64,000 bases of DNA. Source: Ustulina deusta (lineage: Eukaryota; Ascomycota; Sordariomycetes; Xylariales; Xylariaceae). Below the pieces are notes generated by a model that saw nothing but the letters and a program-made list of their open reading frames with translations, had not been told where the DNA came from and ran no database searches. The position numbers and the translations under genes were made by a program. Shown one piece after another: positions 14,363 to 24,365 of this stretch. The stretch is taken from the NCBI GenBank assembly GCA_023159155.1, contig JAJNNX010000021.1:124001-188000 (forward strand), given 5' to 3'. Numbering within the stretch: the first letter of the stretch is position 1; each line of letters opens with the position of its first letter.

Positions 14363-14843
14363 CTAAGCCGCGCTGACGTGGAAAGAGTACAGGTACACGG
14401 ACGTGTTCTCATATGATGCCCCGAAGCGATAATAATAATCGTCCCCTGAGCGACCATCAATAAGCTCGATTACCCAGGTGAAGTTCCCAGCGGCCAATTT
14501 CACAGCGTCTAGTAACAGTTATTGTAGTTAGTAACAGATCGCGAATTCTAAAACAAACATGAAAGGGTCAGGACTAACCGTCAAGGACAGCAGAGATCTC
14601 CCTATAATCATAAAGTGGCCCTGTATATCCAGTGCTAGGCTGCACGAGGATGGGGTTAACCAGAGAAGAGGCAACTTGTAGCTTAAATGTGTCCGTCTTG
14701 ACTTCAGGTGTCCATTCCAGAACGAATTCGGCGCCCTCTTGGTAGTAAGCGCCAACCGGAATGTCGTTCAAGAAGTCGATGCTTTGCACAGCTCCGGTGA
14801 GGAGCACGGAGATCGCTAGTAGCTTCATCAGGGACTTCGCCAT
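14363..14843 (-). CDS. small secreted Kre9/KNH-like domain protein
   Basis: Two exons, 14579-14843 and 14363-14508 (complement), separated by a 70-nt intron with donor GTTAGT, branch ACTAAC and acceptor TAG, give 136 residues. Residues 1-22 form a typical signal peptide with a hydrophobic core. The mature part matches the Kre9/Knh1-like N-terminal domain pattern: an early D-I-P-V-G turn, then GAEFVLEW, a central hydrophobic strand, GNFTWVIE and a final Y-S-F-H-V strand. Members of that domain family occur in fungal cell-wall or GPI-anchored proteins involved in beta-1,6-glucan. This one is a single domain without a Ser/Thr-rich tail or GPI signal, so it is probably freely secreted. A TATTTAAA box lies about 90 bp upstream of the ATG. 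Domain assignment is by pattern only. Confidence 0.75.
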
Positions 14844-17800
14844 GGTTGTTGATTTTCTGCCAGTGATAGAGAATGAGAAAGAATGGAATGAGCACTTGCT
14901 AACCTGGAGACAAGGAAATGGTCACACACGATGTTTTAAATATTGTGTCAGGTGTGGCCGCTCCTCAAGTGGCGACAAGCATAAAGCCCCTTTTCCATGG
15001 TTGACTGGTGGGGACAGTGATCATCGCCAGACCTGGGTGCAACTGGATACCACCGTCCTGCATACAATATGGTTGCAGAATTGGATGTCAGCTTTACGAG
15101 GATATTTCTTTCAAGGGAAGGTCAATTAGCCAACTGTTTCGTATACGAAGTTGAATCATATTGCTGAATTTACTTGTAGTGATGCACGTAAAGAGGTGTT
15201 CGCACGCCTTAAATTCAGTTGAATTATTGGTGGAACAATCTCACATGAAAATTGCTTCATTGAATCTGCTATGTGTTTTTGCTGTATCACTTACTATCGG
15301 TCACTTGCTTATTTCTTGGGTGCACCTGTATATGTGTTTCATTGCAGATACAAGAAGTTAGGTGGTTATATAGTACTTCTATTTTAACTTGCCTGTTAGT
15401 CCATTATATAGACACTTAGACTATGTTTTCGTCATTAATACTTGTCAAGCGCACAAGAAAAAGGGTATGAAGCGAAGGCATAACTTGCAGCTGCAGCGTA
15501 TATGGCTTAGGGGAACTTATAAACATCTAATTTGTAGTCCTCTACGAGTTGTACATATTAATGGAATGCCTCGCCACTCCAGCTGAAATTTTCAACAATA
15601 ATCTAGACTAGGAATAGCCTAAAGCGAGACTCTTCCCAAATTTGTATCCCTACTCTTCACGTGGCTTGTACGCATTGGATATATTGTACGTTGTATTCTG
15701 ACACAGCTGGCATTGCAGTAAAATAATCGAGCCATCCTAGGCAAACTGATTACGACTAATCTGGGAAAGACCAAAAGCGGCGAGCGGTCATATCACCCCA
15801 AGTCTCAAGATTGATGTGGCATCACAGCGGATTTATTAACAATACCAGGACACGAGCAAGTGCTGTTTTACGGTGGGGCGGCAAGGAGCAGCAGCCTGAG
15901 CCGGTTTTCACTACCCTTGATTCATTCGACTAGGATTTCGCTAGATAGAAAATGGATGACAAATTCACAAATCCTGATTTAAAAAGTATACGAAAGCAAC
16001 TCTCGTGTCTCGATGAGGTTATAACTTTCATGATCTTGGTGGGGAGAGAAGCTATTGGATGTGTAACGCAAGGGGTGTGTTCGCGGCCAACATTCCGTTC
16101 CGCTGTCTGTTGCCCCTGTTAGATCTGCGTGCCGTAGCTAGTGTCCTAGCAGAAGCCAATATTCCTATCGAATACGGTTGCCTAGCTAGATACCATCTGG
16201 ATGATTGGAACTCGGTCCCTAGTCGAACGATGTGTCATCCTCTCTACCTCGGAGACTTTGTCACCCGGTCTCGCAGTATGACCTCAATACGTGACCTCTA
16301 TACGCACTGGGTTCGTGTACAACACGGAGGAGTATCAGCCTGAGGTCCATTTCACCGTTACCAATGTAAATAGAAGGCGTTACGTTGGCTATCCGAGAAT
16401 AATACCTGACCAGTAAGGCAGAAGAGGCAGCTAACCGATAACAGTTCCTCCGCTTCATAGTCAAGTCGCGTCTCGCCGGCCTGCTCGTTGGATTGATCGA
16501 TCGTCATATTCTCCACAAGCGGGATGATATCCTCGTGTTCGCCCATTTTCCACGTCCATACTTCGCTTCGTCCGCGCCTAGGCCACCCCAAGGTAATTGT
16601 GGAAATTAGCGTTGACCATAATTCAGGTTGAAAAAGGGTACACATGTTCTACTCTTAGCTTTGACCATAGGAGATGTTGTAATACGCAGAGATAGGAATG
16701 ATGTCGACTCGTATTGACGCTCTTCTAGCCGCATCGTATTGTGAGTTGTAGATAGTGTGGCTACTGTGTACAGCATAGTAATACTTCTAGTAGGTGGGTC
16801 AAGTAACGTAGTATCTCAAGGCCGACGGAGAGCCAGCCTAACTAAGAGGCCGAAATTGAAGACCTTCGGGACATAATACTAACCCTGGATTAGCCTTGAC
16901 GGCACACGGATAGCTAGAGGTAACAGACCTACACTAATCAGCCCAGTGCTTACGATCTGACCCCTGAACTAATCAGAAAGGCAGACAGGTGGCCAGACCT
17001 AGCAAAGCAAGCAAGAGCACTGCAGAAGCAGAAAACAGACACAGCAAAGTTAACATTAAATATTCGTGGCGACTATGTACGATAAGTTGTCTTTATGCCT
17101 TTACTATTTTTTCTTTTTTTTGGCAGGTGGTGTCTAGTATGACGCCCATCAATTGCGTCCTCGTTTCTTCACTCGCTTCCTAGCGTATCAGACGTTTCAG
17201 CAACTCAAGCTTGAGACTCAGCGTTTATTTCGCTTCAAGAATCAAGAATTTCTTACTTGGTTCTCGACTAAATACACTTAGACATCCATCAACTGATGAG
17301 TTCTGGTGTTGGTGGCGGCCGCTCTTTATGATGTAAGTTCAGGGGATTCATTTCAGTTTCGACCGTCCATCCTGTTGCTAAGTCTGGTTTGAAAGACCTC
17401 GAGGTATTTTGCCATTTATTTTGAGATAGAAGCGATACATAGACATAACGTACACATGTTATTCCGACCAGAACTTTATAAGAAATGGCCGTTACGAAAC
17501 CACATTCCAACTGAGACTTGATATTAAAGTTTCTTCCCTTTCTGTCTCTGCATCCCGGGATGACTTGCTAAGGTTTTAATATGGCCCCCAGGGTAGCCCG
17601 GAATCGCACCAACCCCCATTCGTCCATGCCTTGTTCGATAATTATACGTTTTCTCATTACAACAAAAGTTACATCACATCGGAGTACTCTTCAACCCACG
17701 ATATATATCTTTGATTTTACCTGATCTCAACTGTGGAGAATGCTATTATACGACGAGAACTATAGTTAGACTACTTGGCACGCTTTCTACCTAAACTCCG

Positions 17801-18251
17801 CTTGGAAATATGGAGATATTGCATATAAATGTTGAAGAGTTGGTATGGAAGCCTGCAGGACGGGAGGTTTTAGGATCTGAAAATGGAGTCCATTATACTA
17901 CCTCTGACTTACAGGACTGTGTTCCCTATGTGACCCTCACCCTACGAAATCTGGACATGATCATTTGATCCAAGTCGTTGTCGCAAGATTTATCTCATTT
18001 TAAGCTAGTAAAAATAGAATTAAAACAACATATGATAATGCAAGTTGAAAGCTACCAATATCTTTATTTAAGGTCTTCTTAAAATGGACCAAAAAAAAAC
18101 TAACGATATTAGCTCGTCCGCGATGGGCAGAAAAGAATAGTTGTAACGCCAGATGTAGCAGCGAAACATAAAGTAAAACAGTCCAGTGCAACCTAAAACT
18201 GGAAGTTACGGTTGCACTGCAGCAATTCAATAATTACAGACTAAAGCTGCT
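14844..18251. other. intergenic, only unassigned short frames
   Basis: 3.4 kb without a gene I can support. A plus-strand frame ends at 16343 and a minus-strand frame at 16358-16645 has an acidic, coding-like stretch (MGEHEDIIPLVENMTIDQS). Neither has a recognised domain or a convincing exon partner. They may be relics of one broken gene. Confidence 0.4.
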
Positions 18252-19625
18252 TAAGCTAACCATCCTGGCTGCGAACCACCCCATCGCGACCCATCCAAAA
18301 ACGCGCTACTGACCCCAACCACCTTAATTAAAAAATATTTAATAACGCAACCGCAATTAACACCTAGATTTTTTTTTACTCTTATTTTTTTTAGAATTAA
18401 TTTTTTATTATTATAATATTTTTATATAATAACTAATAATATATAGTAGCTATAATTCGCGCTGTTTAGCTTAGTATTTTATAAAAATATATAGTTTTAT
18501 AATAAAATATTAACTAGTTATATATATACTACTACTTTAATAATATTTTAATTAAAAAATAATTATATTAATATGTTTAAGTTTTATTTATATATTTTAA
18601 AATTAAACTAGCTAATTAAGCAATAAAACAAGCTAAGCTAGGTTTTATATTTTTGCTAATCAAATTTAAATATATAATGAAATATATATTATTAATTTTT
18701 AAAAACTTTAAAATATTTAAAAAAATGTAATATATATATTTTATAGCTTAGAATTTTAAATTAAAAACTACTAAATTAATATTTATTAGCTATTTATATA
18801 TTAATAAAATAATAATAATTAATATTTATTTATTTTTTAATTATTTTAGAACTTTTAAACTAGTTAATATATTTCTAAAATAATTTTTTAATACTAATAA
18901 AATAAAAATTAGCTAAAACGTTATAAAAATTATTAAGTTATTTTTAAAGCTTTAATATATTTAATTTTAAAAAAAATATTAAAAAAAGCAAATAACTTTT
19001 TTTTTTAAATATATTAGTAGTAAAAATATTGTTTTATTATTATTGCTTATTTTTAAAAAAATTAATATTTAAAATTAATAATTTTTAAATATAAATTAAA
19101 ATCTATTTAAAAACTAATACTTTAAAATTTTGCTTAATAAATAAATTTATAATTTTATTATTATTAATTAGTTTATTAATATTTTTATTTTATTTATTTA
19201 AAGCTATTTTAATAATATATAAGTTATATTAATATATAATAGCTATAATTTATATATAAATAATAATTTTTTATAATATTAATTTTTATAAACTATATTA
19301 TAGCTATATTATATAAATAATAACTAAAATATAATTAAAAAACTATTAATTATTATTTATATAATTTATATATAACAAATCAAACAAAAATTATAATAGC
19401 AACTTATATATATAAATAAAACAAAAAGCAAAAACGTACTAAAAACCAAAAAAAATAAAAACAAAAAATATAATTAAAGTTAAAAAGTTGTAATATTTAA
19501 TAAAACTACTAAGTTTGGCTGCAAATACTACGTTTTGCTACAAATAATAGCTTCAGAAGTTGGTGGGTGACTATTTTGGTGGATGGGTCGCGATGGGGTG
19601 GTTCGCAGCCAGGGTGGTTAGCTTA
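18252..19625. mobile_element. TIR DNA transposon A, RIP-degraded
   Basis: The ends are 46-bp inverted repeats, 18252-18297 and 19580-19625, with one mismatch, beginning TAAGCTAACC. The outermost TA may be a duplicated target, as in Tc1/mariner-type elements. The terminal repeats have normal base composition, but the 1.2-kb interior is nearly all A and T with no open frame, consistent with RIP. Just inside the left end the sequence is clearly homologous to the same position in the element at 24366-26298, so both belong to one family. The transposase type cannot be read. Confidence 0.85.
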
Positions 19626-19928
19626 CTCCAAGGGGTACGCTTAATAGCACCAATAGCCACGGCCCTGCTAATTAAAAATAGTAGTAATTCGGAACAGTCG
19701 GTAGCGCTTAGCTATATCCTTGTTGCTAGTGAATTGGTCGAATAATTAAAAGTTAAAAGGCGGTGGGTGAGTGGTGGTAGCCAACGTTATTTCATACTGT
19801 AGCTTATACGTTGGTTATTTGAAGCTTGGAGCAGTTGGGTAACCAGATGACTCAAGACTCACTTAAGGAATGTGGTTCACTCATATCTATCAGAGTAAAA
19901 TAACTAGAAACATGTCTGCGTCCACAGG

Positions 19929-22043
19929 TTACTCCTCCAAAAATCTCCACGCATACGCAAGCGGCACGCGAGTGCTGAGCAAGCGGTAATGCTTAACAAT
20001 GACCTTCACGCTCTCCCCCGTAATCTGCGGCCACATGACCTGTTCGACGTTATTGGTGCGATCGAATGCCCCAGTCGCACCAATGCTGAAATCTTGATTT
20101 CCTTGGTTCCCGTGTCGTTCTTTATCTCCTGCCACGACGATAAGGTTGAGATCGTTAGACAACGCTGCGCCAGGAAGATCGGCATAAGTCATGGTTAGTT
20201 TCAATATCAGACTCTTGTTGGATGAAGGGACGAGGATCTGGGTGATGAATGGTTCCTCGGTCTCCTCGTTGATAACACCGACGCCGTAGCCAGAAAATGC
20301 GTCGCTTGGCTCAATCATGGCGATGCTGTTGGCGACGTTGACTCGTCCAAACCCCGAATGGGGATTGGGTCCTTGTCCGAATTCGTCGGGTATGTACTGG
20401 CCGGATACAGGAACAGCGCCATTGATGATGAGGGCTTTGGTGAGGGAAGCCGTGGGGTTGATGACGCCGTTCTCTTCGTCCTTGTAGCCGCTTTTGAGGA
20501 GACATTCTCGAATGGCTGCACAGCATCCGGCTACAAGCGGCGTTGCCATGCTTGTACCTGATAAATACATGTACTGGCCGTCATCTGAAACGCCTGTCCT
20601 GTCGACAGAACTCAAAAACTTCTTCTTCCTTGATTTGGTAGACAGGATGGCTGTGCCAGGGGCCACGACGTCGGGCTTCAGTCTGTTCTCGGCAGTTGGG
20701 CCCCGGCTGCTAAATGCCGCCAGACCCTCCGGATTATCAGCTTGATGGTCATCTTTCAGAGGGTTTTTGGCAAACTTGGTAGGCCAGAATGCGCCGTACG
20801 TATATGGAGCACCATTCTTTCCAGAGGTAAGGGTCGGACGATCGTTTTCTGAAGCCCCGACAGTGATACAATTCTTTGCCGATGCTTCCGCGCCTAGCGA
20901 CCTGTCATTCACCGTGCCGTCAAGGTCCTGATCTTGACCGTCGTTACCAGCGGCGAAGAGAATCGTCATGTCTTGATGATCCCAGACATATCTGTCGATG
21001 CTTTCAGCGCTTTTATCGTAAGGGTGCTGAATGCGCGTTGATGGCAATGGTGTTCCCCACGAATTCGTGTGGATGCGAGCACCGGCTTGATATGCCTGGT
21101 CGAACAATTCCTCCAGAGCTTTCGGAAAGCCTCCTAGTATTGACTGGTTCATGTAATTGAATCGGACGAACAAGGACTGTAGAATAAGGGACGCAGCTGG
21201 AGCCGTGCCTTGAATCAGACCCTCGGAATTATGCTGACCCCGGCCAAGAACGGATCCACAGACATGAGTGCCATGTCCATCAGGATCATCGGTGAAGTTC
21301 TCTCTGGCACGGCCCCAGGCATGAAGCTCTTTCACTCTGCCGTCAAATGCCTTGTGTACATCGTTTGTACTCCCAGTATCGAAGCCAGTATCGGCCACAC
21401 AGATAATCTGGTCCCGACCTCTGTAGTTGGTGCCGTTGAATGTCGCATCGTCAGATTGCAAGATACGACGAGCGACATTGTCGAAGCACGTGCGCTCGTT
21501 GACCGAATGAATCACCCGCACTTCATCAAGAGCGGCGATCGCATCCAATGCACTAGAATCAACCTTGATTCTCACCATGCCGTCGTCGACTGAGATTGCG
21601 GACTTGCTCACATCAGCTGCTTCTGAGATCTTGCTAATGAGAGTGTTGGAAACCTCGTCGATATCGTGATGCATGAGAACATCGACTTCCACCATGCTGT
21701 TTGCATGAGTGCCTGTTGTCTGCAGCACATCTGGCACGACAAATTCGTCCGAGTAGATGTTGGCGTAGTCAATATAATCCAAAGCACGGACCTTGACCAA
21801 GGAGTCCTTGGGGTAGCGACAGAGGTACACCTGCTGGTCTCCAGTCCCAACATACTCCTGTATTTCGACGCCGAGAGCTTTCAACTCTTCCTTTCGGGCG
21901 CGGTTCAAAGGTTCGCCGGTAGTTCGAATAATGATGTGGTCAGAGCTTGATGCGTCGACTTCCTGACTGTCGGTCGTCAAAGCTCTCCCATTGATGACGA
22001 TTTCTTCTTGAGACATGTTGTTGAACGAAGAAAGCTGCTTCAA
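19929..22043 (-). CDS. intracellular subtilisin-like serine protease (S8 family)
   Basis: A single-exon frame of 704 residues. The S8 triad is complete: Asp218 in VADTGFD, His257 in DGHGTHV and Ser498 in SGTSMATP. The oxyanion Asn is probably Asn367 in FAAGND. A region of about 200 residues precedes the catalytic domain. The roughly 110-residue tail, after about residue 590, is strand-rich and resembles the beta-sandwich that often follows S8 domains. There is no signal peptide: the N-terminus (MKQLSSFNNMSQEE) is polar, so the enzyme is probably cytosolic and not a secreted digestive protease. An alternative start is Met10. It lies between transposon A and paralogue A, on the same strand as A, with 690 bp between them. 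Its substrate is unknown; the clustered paralogues are candidates, by inference only. Confidence 0.92.
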   Translation of the reverse strand: MKQLSSFNNMSQEEIVINGRALTTDSQEVDASSSDHIIIRTTGEPLNRARKEELKALGVEIQEYVGTGDQQVYLCRYPKDSLVKVRALDYIDYANIYSDEFVVPDVLQTTGTHANSMVEVDVLMHHDIDEVSNTLISKISEAADVSKSAISVDDGMVRIKVDSSALDAIAALDEVRVIHSVNERTCFDNVARRILQSDDATFNGTNYRGRDQIICVADTGFDTGSTNDVHKAFDGRVKELHAWGRARENFTDDPDGHGTHVCGSVLGRGQHNSEGLIQGTAPAASLILQSLFVRFNYMNQSILGGFPKALEELFDQAYQAGARIHTNSWGTPLPSTRIQHPYDKSAESIDRYVWDHQDMTILFAAGNDGQDQDLDGTVNDRSLGAEASAKNCITVGASENDRPTLTSGKNGAPYTYGAFWPTKFAKNPLKDDHQADNPEGLAAFSSRGPTAENRLKPDVVAPGTAILSTKSRKKKFLSSVDRTGVSDDGQYMYLSGTSMATPLVAGCCAAIRECLLKSGYKDEENGVINPTASLTKALIINGAVPVSGQYIPDEFGQGPNPHSGFGRVNVANSIAMIEPSDAFSGYGVGVINEETEEPFITQILVPSSNKSLILKLTMTYADLPGAALSNDLNLIVVAGDKERHGNQGNQDFSIGATGAFDRTNNVEQVMWPQITGESVKVIVKHYRLLSTRVPLAYAWRFLEE

Positions 22044-22733
22044 GCTTAATATAGGTAATGTATAAACGTAGTATGAGGTATCTCGATTCGGCGTTGAATC
22101 AATAGTATAAGATGATTCAATCCAGTGTTTAATCGGGATATAAGTGTTTATATATTTTGGGGTGGGCGGCCAACGTAGGGTGCGTGAACCGCCAATGTAG
22201 GTGGCCTCCGTCTAACAACCCTCCACGCTCTCCGATCATGCGTGAACGCCAAGGATGGGTAGATAGACTACTATTATACACCGTGCTACATGTGGCGTGG
22301 CAATATCCGTGGCTCGACCCGGAGATTGGCTTCTCCTCCAGCTGGCTAGACCGCGGGACGGTGCTTCCTGCACGGGCTCTACGCCTCGGGCGATCAAAAT
22401 GTGATGAAAGAAAGTACCTTGGTATTTTTACAAGGATCGTGGGTGCTAATCTAGCCAGATCTTAGGGCTTAGGCTTCTTGATTCGATTCATCTCGCCTTG
22501 TGAGGCTTAAACGCTATTCCTTATCATTCGATGTGGCATGGAGAACTCCCATTCGATTTGGCTACGACGACAAGTCACCTAACAGTTTTCAAAAGAGACA
22601 CCGTGATCTATATGAGCCAATCAGATTTTATTGTTACTCCCTATCCTATCCTACTTTGGTGTGCCTCCCGGGAGCTTCCAGTTTCCAGCCCTTCACTTCT
22701 CGCAAGCTACGCTTCAAAATGATATGCTACCAA
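22044..22733. other. spacer between protease and paralogue A
   Basis: 690 bp holding the 3' end of paralogue A and the promoter of the protease, both read on the minus strand. No further gene is seen. Confidence 0.6.
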
Positions 22734-23792
22734 TCAATTTTTACCAGGGTTGGGCTCGCTGGACTTGATCTTCTTGTTGAGGAGCTCGCTGTACGTTCTC
22801 AAATTATTCTCAGTCACCAACAGGAACATCTGGTCGAACTTGGCCCTGTTCTGCTCAAACTTTCTAGAGTTCAGTTCGCACTTTGTAGTAGTCATGGTGA
22901 ACTTGAAATTGACTCTGTCTTCGCCACCCCTCTTGCTCGTGCTTTGGTAGAAGGTGGTGGCGTCAACCTTCATGTAGATGAGATACGTGGTTGGTTGGTA
23001 AACATAGATTGGGTCGCTATCACTACCCGTAACGTTGATCCTGGGGACGAGATTCAAGCGAAGCATGAAGTCGAAAGTGTTGGTGGGGTTGCCCTGGCTG
23101 TGGATATTCTGCAGGCCAGCAACGAAGTTGGTCAGGGGGTCGTCAAGGCTCTTCTTCGTGTCTGCGCTGAATCCGAACCCGTCGAAGAGCTTGCCAAGGA
23201 GGTGTTGGTGGATTTGGGTCTTAGGGATAGTGTCGTTGTAGGTCTGAGAAACACCTGATCCAAAGATGTAGTAGCCGGCCATCGGGCCCATCATGGCGTC
23301 GAAGGCCATCTTCGCCTGGAAGTTGTACGCCAATCCCGCCTCTGAAGTGATGTTGAAGCCTTGGGGCTTTGCCTCAACCTGCATAAGGTTGGCGTAAAGC
23401 TGACACATGGCCGTGGCATCCATGAGGGTGCCGTAGTTGTTGGCGACTTCTGTGTTGGTATAGCCCGGAAGCACGGCGACAGGGGGTGCCTTGGGAATCT
23501 GGCCCTCAGCAACTTGAGTGTCGGGTGCCTGGGTGTCACTCATCATCAATGCTGCGAGCTTGGCGAACTTGTCATCCCCGTCGGCAGATGCAGTGACAGG
23601 GGCATCGGAGGGGTTCAGAGATCGAACCGTAGTGTAGTCATAATCAGGTGACGCGTGAGTTGATGCCAGCATACGCAAAGCAAGCGTTTCTTCGTCGACC
23701 GCATTTCCACCTTCGGCTCTGATATGGAGCTCCTGGATGAAAGCGCCGATGGCAGCGCTTCTCTCAACGGTCAAGGGTTCATATTCAGCCAT
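22734..23792 (-). CDS. unknown family, paralogue A
   Basis: An intronless 352-residue protein. I do not recognise the family. It is clearly related to the products at 26913-28017 and 28696-29673. Shared landmarks are a proline-rich turn before the core (LPGY, 108-111), a glycine-proline signature (MMGPMAG, 167-173) followed by SGV, an IH pair (194-195) before LFDGFGF, an LTNFV segment, an R-x-N-x-V-x-R-I-N strand (245-253) and a C-terminal CELNSRK/N-R-A-K segment. Residues 110-235 look mostly helical and 240-305 mostly beta. There is no signal peptide or transmembrane helix, so a cytosolic location is likely. The C-terminus is lysine-rich. A TATA-like box lies about 130 bp upstream within a 9-bp palindrome. 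Confidence 0.85.
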   Translation of the reverse strand: MAEYEPLTVERSAAIGAFIQELHIRAEGGNAVDEETLALRMLASTHASPDYDYTTVRSLNPSDAPVTASADGDDKFAKLAALMMSDTQAPDTQVAEGQIPKAPPVAVLPGYTNTEVANNYGTLMDATAMCQLYANLMQVEAKPQGFNITSEAGLAYNFQAKMAFDAMMGPMAGYYIFGSGVSQTYNDTIPKTQIHQHLLGKLFDGFGFSADTKKSLDDPLTNFVAGLQNIHSQGNPTNTFDFMLRLNLVPRINVTGSDSDPIYVYQPTTYLIYMKVDATTFYQSTSKRGGEDRVNFKFTMTTTKCELNSRKFEQNRAKFDQMFLLVTENNLRTYSELLNKKIKSSEPNPGKN

Positions 23793-23904
23793 TTTGACTA
23801 GTGATGAATGTTTGTACGAATTAAAAGGGGCACGATATTTGAAATTTAGAGAGAAGATGATTGTGAATTGAGTGATAGTCTGTGTAAAAGACGTCTTTGG
23901 AGTG

Positions 23905-23930
23905 CTTGAGTATCTCTCCTTATACTCAAG
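23905..23930 (-). promoter_or_regulatory. TATA box inside a 9-bp palindrome, promoter of paralogue A
   Basis: The arms CTTGAGTAT and ATACTCAAG are perfect inverted repeats around an 8-nt spacer. On the minus strand the motif contains TATAAGG (23918-23924), about 130 bp before the ATG at 23792. It may be a core promoter overlapped by a dimeric factor site. Confidence 0.45.
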
Positions 23931-24365
23931 TGAGACACCACTTCAAAAATCATGCTCCTTATTTGGACCGGAAGTAATGATAAGTCCTAGGCAGCAGACC
24001 TTGTCGAGATAGCTGCCCAAACACGTCTAGACCTGGACTATTGAAAACCCAGCCGGGAGTTCTCAGCCACATCGGACAGATCGAGGTGACAGATGCAAGT
24101 AGTCTGTTTTCCGTCAACTATCCGGACCACGATGCCGATCAGAACCAGGATAGATATCGTTCGTATAGCCAATATTAGCGATATGCATGTCGCATCGCTC
24201 ACTCCTTTTGCGAGCATCTAGACCTACCATGGTTCCTTGGCTGTCAGTTGATCTTCGGAGAAGTGGTGTGACCTAGAGCTACAGAGACGCGGAACTCGGA
24301 GTCGGTGTGACGATGTGGGCTCAAGAGTTGCATGAGGCGAAACTGCCACCATCTTCTGACCATTG
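23931..24365. other. spacer before transposon B
   Basis: 435 bp of normal composition between the promoter of paralogue A and the left terminal repeat of the transposon. No gene is seen. Confidence 0.5.

Noticed and set aside
22500..23258. 252-codon plus-strand frame opposite paralogue A
   Set aside because: It is antisense to a well-supported gene, mirrors its codon structure and has no recognisable domain.
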